A stretch of DNA of 64,000 nucleotides from Jiangella aurantiaca (GTDB lineage: Bacteria; Actinomycetota; Actinomycetes; Jiangellales; Jiangellaceae), in NCBI RefSeq assembly GCF_004349105.1, contig NZ_SMLB01000008.1:124001-188000 (forward strand). Direction: 5' to 3'. Shown here one piece after another: positions 15,315 through 23,106 of this stretch. The position numbers and the translations under genes are program-made. The notes under the pieces are model-generated. The model was not told where the DNA came from and ran no database searches. It saw nothing but the letters and a program-made list of their open reading frames with translations. Positions within the stretch are counted from its first letter, which is position 1. Each line of letters opens with the position of its first letter.

Positions 15315-16343
15315 ATGAGGATCCTGATCACAGGCGTGGCGGGCCGCGTGGGCACGGAGCTCGCGACACGGTCGCTGGCGTCCGGACATGCCGTGCGCGG
15401 CACCGTACGCCCCGGCGGCCGGGTGCTGACGCCGGCACTGGCGCGCGACGTCGAGGTCGTCGAGGTTTCGCTGGCCGACGCCGGCTCGCTCGCGCGGGCC
15501 GTTGACGGGGTGGACGTCGTGGTGCATCTGGCAGCCCGGATGGTGCCTGGCGATCGGCCGATCGACGAGCTTTTCGACGGCAACGTGCTGGGCACCCTGC
15601 GGTTGCTGGAGGCGGCGGCGTCGGCTCGGACGCCGGTCCGCCGGCTCGTCCTGGCCAGCACCGACAACACGTATGGGCCGGCCAGGCCACGGTTCACCCC
15701 GATCACCGAGGACCACCCGCAGGTTCCGGGTGACTATTACGGGACGTCGAAGCTGCTGGCCGAGCAGCTGGTACAGAACCTCGCCGAGCTGCACGGCCTG
15801 GAGTACACGATCGTGCGGCTGGGCTCGGTCGTGGAGCCGCACGAGGTGCTGCCCTTGTTCCGGCTGGACTGGACCCAGGCGTTCCTGACTGCCCAGCACG
15901 AGGCCGGACGCCGCGGCAACCTCTGGGCGCTGTTCGCCGACCGGCCCGATCTGGCCCTGGCAGTCAACGAGGTCGCGGGCGCCCGCGACGACAACCCGGC
16001 GGTGGCGCTCGCCGGACCGGCTGGTGAACCGTGGGCAATACACCTGACGCACGTCCGCGACGCGGCGGACGGTCTCCTGCTCGCCGTCGAGCGCGCGGAG
16101 GCGGCGGGGGAGGACTTCAACATGGTCGGCCCGCGGACGACCACGTTCAGCGAGGGTGCGGCGGTCATGGCCCGCCAGTTCGGCCTCGACACCGTCACCG
16201 TCGAGCTCCCCGTCACGCTAGCCTTCGAGCTCTCCAACCAGAAGGCGGCACAGCGGCTCGGGTACGCACCGAGCCGCGACTTCGCCGCGATAGTCCGCGC
16301 CGCGGTCAGTGGTCCGGATCTGGCCGGAACGCGGGTGAGCTGA
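15315..16343 (+). CDS. NAD-dependent epimerase/dehydratase (extended SDR)
   Basis: A 342-residue extended SDR with TGVAGRVG at the N terminus, HLAARMV, the catalytic STDNTYG and YYGTSK segments and a C-terminal region with THVRDAADG. I chose ATG 15315 because the Rossmann strand MRILITG starts there and GAGAGG lies about 14-19 nt upstream; a GTG at 15267 overlapping the previous stop is possible. It is clearly homologous along its whole length to the gene at 24867, another member of the paralogue pairs in this island. Substrate unknown. Confidence 0.8.
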   Translation: MRILITGVAGRVGTELATRSLASGHAVRGTVRPGGRVLTPALARDVEVVEVSLADAGSLARAVDGVDVVVHLAARMVPGDRPIDELFDGNVLGTLRLLEAAASARTPVRRLVLASTDNTYGPARPRFTPITEDHPQVPGDYYGTSKLLAEQLVQNLAELHGLEYTIVRLGSVVEPHEVLPLFRLDWTQAFLTAQHEAGRRGNLWALFADRPDLALAVNEVAGARDDNPAVALAGPAGEPWAIHLTHVRDAADGLLLAVERAEAAGEDFNMVGPRTTTFSEGAAVMARQFGLDTVTVELPVTLAFELSNQKAAQRLGYAPSRDFAAIVRAAVSGPDLAGTRVS

Positions 16344-16346
16344 CCC

Positions 16347-17501
16347 GTGCGCCGGATCTGCGTGTTCACGGGCTCCAGGGCCGACTACGGGCCGCTGCTG
16401 CCCCTCATCCGGGCGCTCGACCGCGACCCCGAGGTCGACCTGCGACTGCTCGCCTCCGGGGGCCATCTCCTGCGTGCCCAAGGGTCCACCGTCGAGCAGA
16501 TCGAGGCCGACGGCTTCCGGGTCGACGAGCGAGTCGACATCGTGCTGGCGTCGGACACGCCGACCGCCGTGGCGAAGTCGCTCGGCCTCGGCCTGATCGG
16601 TTACGCCGACGCCCTGGACCGGCTGCGGCCGGACCTCCTCGTCGTCCTCGGTGACCGCTACGAGGCGCTGGCCGTCACCGTCGCCGCTGCATTGCGGCTG
16701 CTGCCGGTCGCCCACATCGGTGGCGGGGAGCTCTCCTACGGCTCGACCGACGACTCCGTCCGGCACGCGATCACGAAGTTCGCGCAGCTCCACTTCACGT
16801 CGAACGAGGAGTTCCGGCAGCGCGTCATCCAGATGGGTGAGGACCCGAGCCAGGTGCATGCCTTCGGTGCCCCTGGTCTGGACACCGTGCGGACGATGTC
16901 ATTCCTGTCCCGGGTCGAACTCGCCGACGTCTTGCGGGTCAAGCTGAGCGACCCGTTGTTCGTCGTCACGTACCACCCCGCCACCGCCGATCCTCGTGGC
17001 AGCCGTGACGGCATCGTCGGGTTGCTGGAAGCACTCGACGAGTTCCCCGAAGCGACGGTCGTCTTCACTGGGACGAACGTGGACCAGGGCGGTTCGGGGG
17101 TTTATGCGCCGATCGAGCGCTACGTGGTGGACAACCCGCACCGATCCACGACCATGCCGTCGCTCGGGCAGGCCGTGTATCTGAGCCTCGTGAAGCAGGC
17201 GTCAGTGGTCGTCGGGAACTCGTCCAGCGCGCTGGTGGAGGCGCCGGCGCTGCACACGCCGACGGTCAACATCGGCAGCCGCCAAGACGGCCGCCCCCGC
17301 GCGGCGTCAGTCATCGACTGCGGTGAGTCAAGTCGTGACATCGCGGCAGCGATCCGCCAGGCCCTCGGCCCGGCGCACCTTGCGCGCACCGCGCGGAGCC
17401 AGTCGCCCTTCGGGGACGGACGTGCGGCGGACAGAATCTCGGCCTTCTTACGAGAGACTGCGATCGGCGAGCCTCTGATCGGTGCAGGTGCGCCGCGATG
17501 A
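16347..17501 (+). CDS. NeuC-like hydrolysing UDP-GlcNAc-type 2-epimerase
   Basis: A 384-residue GT-B-fold epimerase with the NeuC features: N-terminal FTGSRADYGPLLPLI, the nucleotide-region VVLGDRYEALA, HIGGGELSYGSTDDSVRHA with active-site acids and His, TYHPAT, and VVGNSSSALVEAPALH near the C terminus. The family hydrolyses the nucleotide and inverts C2, releasing a free ManNAc-type sugar (NeuC) or its 2,4-diacetamido-trideoxy analogue (LegG). The canonical next enzyme, NeuB, is not in the window. Start GTG 16347, 4 bp after the preceding gene; the stop overlaps the next ATG. Confidence 0.86.
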   Translation: MRRICVFTGSRADYGPLLPLIRALDRDPEVDLRLLASGGHLLRAQGSTVEQIEADGFRVDERVDIVLASDTPTAVAKSLGLGLIGYADALDRLRPDLLVVLGDRYEALAVTVAAALRLLPVAHIGGGELSYGSTDDSVRHAITKFAQLHFTSNEEFRQRVIQMGEDPSQVHAFGAPGLDTVRTMSFLSRVELADVLRVKLSDPLFVVTYHPATADPRGSRDGIVGLLEALDEFPEATVVFTGTNVDQGGSGVYAPIERYVVDNPHRSTTMPSLGQAVYLSLVKQASVVVGNSSSALVEAPALHTPTVNIGSRQDGRPRAASVIDCGESSRDIAAAIRQALGPAHLARTARSQSPFGDGRAADRISAFLRETAIGEPLIGAGAPR

Positions 17502-19768
17502 GGGTCGTCGGGTACACCAACACGCCTTGCGTGGCGCCGGGTGAGCTCCTAGAGGTGATGGTGAGCACGACAACCGGTCGTGTGAACGCCCAACTCGTTC
17601 GTCTGGCACACGCCGACTCGCATGCGGAAAGCCCAGGACACCAGGAAGTCCCGGTGGATTGCTCACTCAACGCGTCCTACAAGGCGGAGCCTCAAGCCCT
17701 GGTCCGGGGTTCATACGTCGTGCTGCCCGCTAAACGACGGCCGTGGACGTCGAACTCCTTGACGGTTCATCTCTTCATGTACCCGACGACTTGCGACGGG
17801 CGCTCGCGGACCATTGTCAGCTGTGGCGCAGGCACGCCGGGTGGCTGGGCCCTGGAACTGGATGCCGACGCTCGACTGCAGTTGGAGCTTCACGAGCCGG
17901 GCGGCGCAGTGCGCCGTATGCGATCCAGCGGGGCAATCGAAGCAGAGATGTGGTTCGCTGTGTCGTTCACTGCCGAATCCTCCTCTGGGGTGTTCGCCGC
18001 GGGTGCTCGGCATCTGCGGCGAACAGGGCGCCGTACGAGCGTGGTGCATCGCGCTGACCTGAACATCAGCGGTACCGCGGATCTGACAGGTATCCCGGGA
18101 ACGGTTGCTGATCTGCTCATTGGCGCTCGGGACTCTGGCGGGAGCCACATGGCGCATGGCTTCGATGGAAAGGTCGGGAACCCGTCGATCCATGACGTGG
18201 TCCTACGAGCCGAGGAACTGACCGAGCTCGATCTCGGGAGAGTGCCGTCCACCGTCACCAACCCCGTCGCTGCCTGGGACTTCGGCAGCGAGCCGCAAGC
18301 GCGCCGCGTTCTTGACACCGGCCCCGGTGGTCGGCACGGCCACACGATCAATCTGCCCGCCAGGGGGGTGCCGGGGCCGTTCTGGGACCATGAGGTCGCC
18401 GATCACCGAGTCGCTCCAGATCAGTTCGGTGCCATACACCTGCACTCCGACGACCTCGATGACGCTCGTTGGCAGCCGGTCATCGAGTGGACGGTGCCCG
18501 ACCTGCCCAGCGGCGCCTACGCGCTCAGGTTGACCGACGAAGCGATCGGAGAGGATCGCATCCCCTTATTCATTCGGCCGCGGCACGGCAGACCCACCTC
18601 GGACGTGCTCTTCATCGCTCCGGTGTTCAGCTACCTGGCCTACGCCAACGAGCATTGCCTGGAGGATGAGGACCTCCGGGCCTCATTCGTGGAGTCCGTC
18701 GGTTCGATCGACTATCCGAAGCAACCTGAGGACGAATACATCATCGACAACCGGCTGCACAGTCTCTACGATCGGCACGCAGATGGCAGCGGTGTCTGCT
18801 ATTCATCATGGCGCCGACCCCTGCTGAGCTTGCGTCCGGGTTATCGGTGGACGCCCCTTGCGCTCGGGCGTGGTGGCGCGCACCAGCTCAACGCGGATCT
18901 TTACATCCTCGATTGGTTGCGGGCACGCGGGTTCTCCTATGACGTGGTGACGGACGTCGAGCTACATCGCGAAGGGCTCGAGCTCCTCGAGCCATACAGG
19001 GTGGTGTTGACCGGGAGCCATCCGGAATACGTCAGCATGGCGATGCTCGATGCACTGCTCGGCTTCCGCGATGGCGGCGGCAGGATCATGTACCTCGGTG
19101 GAAACGGGTTCTACTGGGTCACCGCTCTGGAGGAGATCGAGGGCCACACCATCGAAGTTCGTCGGTGGGGGCCCGCCACCAGGGCATGGGAGGTCGAGCC
19201 AGGGGCATGGCACCTGTCCACCACTGGTGAGCTGGGCGGGATCTGGCGTATGAGAGGTCTGGCTCCGCAGGAGCTGACGGGCGTCGGTTTCACGGCACAG
19301 GGCTACGGCCTCGGCCGGCCGTACCGGCGCACCGACGCCAGTCATGATCCGCGAGTTGATTTTGTCTTTGCCGGTCTCGAGGGCACGACGATCGGTGATC
19401 ACCCGAACCTAGTCTGCGGCCACGGCGCGGCCGGCGTCGAGATCGACCGGGCCGATACGTCGCTGGGAACCCCGGAGCACGCGCTTGTGCTTGCCTCGGC
19501 GGCCGGTTTCACCGACCACTTTCAGCATGCGATCGAGGAGGTCATGGTTGCCGATTCGGCGCAGGGTGGCAGCCAGAACGACAAAGTACGGGCGGACATG
19601 GTCTTCTTCGAGTCTGACAACGGTGGAGCTGTGTTCTCGGTGGGGTCGATAGCGTGGTCCGGAAGCCTTGCCCACAACGGCTATGTCAACGACGTCTCTC
19701 GGATCACAGAGAACGTGCTCAGACGATTTCTCGATCCCCGGCCGTTCAGCGTGCCGTCAGACTCCTGA
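17498..19768 (+). CDS. N,N-dimethylformamidase large-subunit-like protein
   Basis: A 756-residue protein with an N-terminal beta-sandwich/LamG-like part (about residues 60-270, WDFGSEP...TGPGGRHGH) and a C-terminal region of the N,N-dimethylformamidase beta-subunit family (FSYLAYANEH at about 370, NRLHSLYDRH, YRVVLTGSHPEY, GGRIMYLGGNGFYW). In Paracoccus DMFase the large subunit holds a mononuclear iron bound by two Tyr and a Glu; several conserved Tyr are visible but I cannot assign the ligands. No small-subunit gene is adjacent. It is the last gene of the long operon, starting within the previous stop, and overlaps the convergent GNAT by 12 bp. A formamide or other amide of the amino sugar is a candidate substrate (inference). 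Confidence 0.72.
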   Translation: MRVVGYTNTPCVAPGELLEVMVSTTTGRVNAQLVRLAHADSHAESPGHQEVPVDCSLNASYKAEPQALVRGSYVVLPAKRRPWTSNSLTVHLFMYPTTCDGRSRTIVSCGAGTPGGWALELDADARLQLELHEPGGAVRRMRSSGAIEAEMWFAVSFTAESSSGVFAAGARHLRRTGRRTSVVHRADLNISGTADLTGIPGTVADLLIGARDSGGSHMAHGFDGKVGNPSIHDVVLRAEELTELDLGRVPSTVTNPVAAWDFGSEPQARRVLDTGPGGRHGHTINLPARGVPGPFWDHEVADHRVAPDQFGAIHLHSDDLDDARWQPVIEWTVPDLPSGAYALRLTDEAIGEDRIPLFIRPRHGRPTSDVLFIAPVFSYLAYANEHCLEDEDLRASFVESVGSIDYPKQPEDEYIIDNRLHSLYDRHADGSGVCYSSWRRPLLSLRPGYRWTPLALGRGGAHQLNADLYILDWLRARGFSYDVVTDVELHREGLELLEPYRVVLTGSHPEYVSMAMLDALLGFRDGGGRIMYLGGNGFYWVTALEEIEGHTIEVRRWGPATRAWEVEPGAWHLSTTGELGGIWRMRGLAPQELTGVGFTAQGYGLGRPYRRTDASHDPRVDFVFAGLEGTTIGDHPNLVCGHGAAGVEIDRADTSLGTPEHALVLASAAGFTDHFQHAIEEVMVADSAQGGSQNDKVRADMVFFESDNGGAVFSVGSIAWSGSLAHNGYVNDVSRITENVLRRFLDPRPFSVPSDS

Positions 19769-20542
19769 GGGGCTTCCCGGACGCAGCCACGACGCCCAAC
19801 GCGTGATGGCAAGGTACCCCATACCTTCGTAAATCGGTCGCCCGGCATCGCTTGCACCCAATACCGCCGGCATGTCCGGTTCGCCCCGGGTCGCGGCCCA
19901 GGACACCGCTGTGCCAGCCCCATGTCCGCGTGCCTCGGGCAGGGTGGCGACGTCCAGGACGAGTTGGACTCCCGCAGCGATGTGGGCGGCGGCCACCGCT
20001 ACGGGCTCGTCATCCAGATAGGCGAGCCAGACCCGGAGTGGCTCCTTCATGACCGTGGTTCGCGAATCAGCGTCGTGCAACGTCGGGAGCAGGTCTGGTT
20101 CAGGGTAAGCGGTGGCGAACAGTCGTTCTGCGGCCAGAAGTTGGTCGGTGCCGGTCACCTCGCGGACAATCACGCCTGTCTGCCTGCCTTCCCGCTCCGG
20201 CGCCGGGAAACGCGCCATAAGTGGAAAGTGGCCCAGCAGACTGAGCCCGAAAGGCGCGAGATCGGTGGTCGGCCACGGGCTCACCACGACGAACGGCACG
20301 CCTGCCGGAAAGAACCGATCCAGCTCCTCTATCAGCTTCGCCGGCTCCTCGAGGGGACGCACCAGCACAATGGGGTTGGTCAAGGTCCCGTGATCACCCA
20401 GCCAGGCGCCGGCCCACTGCTCACCATCGTGCCACGGACGGCCAGCCCGCTTCGCGATCTCCACCGGCCACGACGCGGTAGCGAGATAAGCCTGCCGGAC
20501 GATGGTGTCGTCCGCCGGACGTCGAGGATCCCAATCGGTCAC
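19757..20542 (-). CDS. GNAT-family N-acetyltransferase
   Basis: A 261-residue protein. The C-terminal half is a GNAT fold: VWLAYLDDEPVA, then the acetyl-CoA binding motif VATLPEARGHGAGTAV, then a C-terminal YEGMGYLAITRWASWL. The N-terminal 110 residues (DRFFPAGVPFVVVSPW) are a second, degenerate GNAT-like or substrate domain. Acceptor unknown. The promoter contains operator C overlapping an AATACT -10 box with TTGACG 17 bp upstream (minus strand), so it belongs to the island regulon. The RBS AGGAGAG precedes the start. Confidence 0.78.
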   Translation of the reverse strand: MTDWDPRRPADDTIVRQAYLATASWPVEIAKRAGRPWHDGEQWAGAWLGDHGTLTNPIVLVRPLEEPAKLIEELDRFFPAGVPFVVVSPWPTTDLAPFGLSLLGHFPLMARFPAPEREGRQTGVIVREVTGTDQLLAAERLFATAYPEPDLLPTLHDADSRTTVMKEPLRVWLAYLDDEPVAVAAAHIAAGVQLVLDVATLPEARGHGAGTAVSWAATRGEPDMPAVLGASDAGRPIYEGMGYLAITRWASWLRPGSPSGV

Positions 20543-20584
20543 CGATCTCTCCTTCTTGACGAACGCGAGCAGGACTCAGAGAAT

Positions 20585-20598
20585 GAAAACAGTATTTC
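20585..20598 (-). promoter_or_regulatory. Operator C, GAAAA-N4-ATTTC, upstream of the GNAT gene
   Basis: GAAAACAGTATTTC keeps the 14-bp length and outer arms GAAA/TTTC of the island operator (8 of 10 arm positions). On the minus strand it overlaps the -10 hexamer AATACT (20596-20591), which is 17 bp from TTGACG (20619-20614). A further GAAAC half-site lies at 20606-20610 inside the spacer. The divergent SnoaL-like gene at 20722 could also be affected. Confidence 0.45.
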
Positions 20599-20721
20599 GT
20601 TAGTAGAAACCAGCGTCAAGAGGGATAAAGCTGCCCCCTTGGAGGTTGGCGTCCTCACCGGCCAGGATCGTGGCCGGCAACCTCAGCATTGGGTTATCCG
20701 GACTTGTGGAGGGTCGACGTG

Positions 20722-21180
20722 ATGTCGAAGGAAGAACGCAACATCGAATTGGCGCGGCAAGCGTGCTCGCACCTGGAGGCTCGGTTCGTCGAATCCCAGT
20801 CTCAACGGGATGGGTTCGGCCCGCTCGACTACAGCCACTTCCTCGGCCTGTTGGCCGACGACGTCGTCTTCCATGTTCCTTGTCCGGCGAACACGCCGTA
20901 TTACGGGGGCGAGTTCACGGGAAAGAGCGCCGTCACGAAGCTCTTCCTTGAGGACGACGCAGAGATCGTCGCTGATCTCAGAGTGGAACGCCGCCCAGAA
21001 TACGTGGCGACCGGCGACCGCGTCGTCGTTCTCACGGCATACAGCTACACGATCACGAAGACAAACACGCTCGCTGAGAACAAGGAGATCGCCTTGGTGC
21101 TCGACTTCCGCGATGGCCTCATCCAGCGCGCGATCGAGATTCAGGACATGTCCGAGTGGTCTCTCGCCTACAGCCGGTGA
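20722..21180 (+). CDS. SnoaL-like (NTF2-fold) protein
   Basis: 152 residues with an NTF2/SnoaL-like profile: N-terminal helix with ELARQACSHLE, YSHFLGLLADDVVFHVP, a YYGGEFTGKSAV segment and C-terminal strands ALVLDFRDGLI. These folds serve as small-molecule isomerases, dehydratases, cyclases or binding proteins; no specific function can be assigned. GGAGGG at 20708-20713 lies 8 nt before ATG 20722 and fixes the start. It converges with the transporter operon, 26 bp between stops, and is transcribed away from the GNAT gene. Confidence 0.68.
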   Translation: MSKEERNIELARQACSHLEARFVESQSQRDGFGPLDYSHFLGLLADDVVFHVPCPANTPYYGGEFTGKSAVTKLFLEDDAEIVADLRVERRPEYVATGDRVVVLTAYSYTITKTNTLAENKEIALVLDFRDGLIQRAIEIQDMSEWSLAYSR

Positions 21181-21206
21181 GCTGAGTGGCCCGGCGTCGG
21201 TTCGGG

Positions 21207-22061
21207 TCAGGTACTTCTGAGCCGACGCCCGAGGGCCTCGGAGAACCGGTTCAGGGTCAGGACCGCCCCCATGATGGCGAGTCCTGGGAAGAGCGCCACC
21301 CACCAGGCGCCGGCCTGGCTCAATGCTTGACCGTCGCGGATAATGTTGCCCCAGGATGGTGCCGGCGGCGGCACGCCCGCACCCAGGAACGACAATCCTG
21401 CCTCTGCGGCGATCGCGACGGCTGCGATCACGGTCGTGTAAACGGCGATGGGCGTTGCGGCAACCGGAGCGATATGGCGGAGCAGAATACGAGGCGAACG
21501 CGTGCCGATCAGGCGTGCGGCGGTCACATAGTCTTCGCCCAGCTCGTTGAGGATCGCTGAACGTGCGACGCGGGCCATTGGAGGAGTCATCAGAATACTG
21601 ATGACTAGAATCGTAGTTCCGAGGCTGGGCCCGATTGACGCGGCGATCACAATTGCAAGGAGCATGCCCGGGAAAGCCAGGCCGATATCGGACACCCGCA
21701 TGACGACCTCGTCGAGCCAGCGCGGCCCGAGTGCTGCCGCTGCGCCCAGTAGTCCGCCTACCAGAAGCGCGAGGGTGGCCGTCACGGACGAGACCAGGAT
21801 GCTGATTCGCGCACCGTGGAGCACCCGGCTTGCGATGTCGCGTCCTACTTGGTCGGTTCCGAATGGATGAGCCACCGAAGGGGGTTGCAAGGATGCCGTG
21901 GGGTCGATCGCGGTCGGAGACGTGGGCAGCAAAGCTGGGAGAACGACTAGGATGAGGACCAGCCCCATGGCGATGAATCCAACCCAGGTCGCGATCATTC
22001 TGTCGGAGCCGCGGCGGGAGCTTGCCGGGACGTTGTCGGCAAGGCTGAGGGAGGACGTCAT
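21207..22061 (-). CDS. Dpp/Opp-type ABC transporter permease (DppC-like)
   Basis: A 284-residue inner-membrane permease with about six hydrophobic segments, an N-terminal membrane anchor (FIAMGLVLILVVLPALLP), the HPFGTDQVGRDIASRVLHGARIS stretch characteristic of DppC, and the EAA-type loop around EDYVTAARLIGTRSPRIL that contacts the ATPase. Substrates of the family are di/oligopeptides, nickel or small sugar conjugates. It overlaps DppB by 4 bp and follows the binding-protein gene; no ATPase (DppD/F) gene is in the window. Confidence 0.88.
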   Translation of the reverse strand: MTSSLSLADNVPASSRRGSDRMIATWVGFIAMGLVLILVVLPALLPTSPTAIDPTASLQPPSVAHPFGTDQVGRDIASRVLHGARISILVSSVTATLALLVGGLLGAAAALGPRWLDEVVMRVSDIGLAFPGMLLAIVIAASIGPSLGTTILVISILMTPPMARVARSAILNELGEDYVTAARLIGTRSPRILLRHIAPVAATPIAVYTTVIAAVAIAAEAGLSFLGAGVPPPAPSWGNIIRDGQALSQAGAWWVALFPGLAIMGAVLTLNRFSEALGRRLRST

Positions 22062-23089
22062 TTCGACACTCCGTTCACGCTCCGCGGGTTGAGGACTAGG
22101 TAGATGAGATCGACCAAAAGGTTGACCGCGATGAAGCCGATGGCACCCACGAGAGCAACCCCGCGTACCACGCCGAGGTCCCCTTGGTTCACGCCGGCGA
22201 CGAGGAGCGTGCCCATCCCGGGGAGGTTGAAGACGACCTCGACCAGGATGGCTCCGGCAATGAGGTCGCCGATCACGAGGCCAAGCACGGTGACCGGTGC
22301 GATGAGGGCGTTACGGAGAACGTTGCGGGAGAGGACCATCACCCAGCCGACGCCGTTGCCTATCGCCGTGCGGACGTAGTCCTTCGCTAGCTCGTCGGCG
22401 ATCGAGGCACGGAGGACCCGGGTGAGTGCGGCGGTGATCGGGATGGCGAGGACGATCGCAGGGCCGATCATCGAGCCGTACCAGCTCTGGATGCCGCTGC
22501 TCAGAGGCGTGTAGCCGCTGGCGGGCAACAGGCCGAGTGAGACGGCAAACAACTGGACGAATAGGAGGCCGATCCAAAAGCTCGGAGAGGCCTGGAGGAT
22601 GGCGATGACCGCGCTGATGACCTGGTCGATCGTCTTGCCTTCCTTCCACGCCGCCAAGATGCCCAATGCCAGCGAGAACACGACGGACATGAAAACGGCA
22701 GTAGTCATCAGCTGAAGACTGACCGGCAGCGCCCGGGCGATCAGCTCGTTGACGGATTCCGGACGTGTGACGGACTCGCCGAGCTCCAAGTGGACGAGGT
22801 TGACCAGGAAGTGGCCGAAGCGCACGAGGAGCGGTTCGTCGAGTCCGTGCTCGTCGATGAATCTCTGCCGTGCCTCGTCGTCGGCCATCACGCCGAGCTC
22901 GGCCGTGGCCGGGTCGTTCGGTGAGAGGTCGACCACGATGAAGACGACCAGAGTCACGCCCAGCAGGATGATCGGTGCCAGGAGCGCGCGATGGAGTCCG
23001 AGCGCGCGGAACTGGGACGGATTTCGGCCGACCTGCGGTGTCACCGTGATGGCGGCGTCGACGATGTCGCCCGGAGCGCTGTGTCGCAT
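22058..23089 (-). CDS. Dpp/Opp-type ABC transporter permease (DppB-like)
   Basis: A 343-residue permease of the DppB family: N-terminal transmembrane helix (LLAPIILLGVTLVVFIVV), the periplasmic DEHGLDEPLLVRFGHFL region, the FWIGLLFVQLFAVSLGLLPASG signature and the cytoplasmic EAA loop (AKDYVRTAIGNGVGW). I start it at ATG 23089, 17 bp after the binding-protein stop and with GAGAGG 6 nt upstream; an upstream frame extends to 23179 but would overlap the binding protein. It works with DppC as the membrane channel. Confidence 0.87.
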   Translation of the reverse strand: MRHSAPGDIVDAAITVTPQVGRNPSQFRALGLHRALLAPIILLGVTLVVFIVVDLSPNDPATAELGVMADDEARQRFIDEHGLDEPLLVRFGHFLVNLVHLELGESVTRPESVNELIARALPVSLQLMTTAVFMSVVFSLALGILAAWKEGKTIDQVISAVIAILQASPSFWIGLLFVQLFAVSLGLLPASGYTPLSSGIQSWYGSMIGPAIVLAIPITAALTRVLRASIADELAKDYVRTAIGNGVGWVMVLSRNVLRNALIAPVTVLGLVIGDLIAGAILVEVVFNLPGMGTLLVAGVNQGDLGVVRGVALVGAIGFIAVNLLVDLIYLVLNPRSVNGVSK

Positions 23090-23106
23090 GCGTGTCCTCT
23101 CAGACG

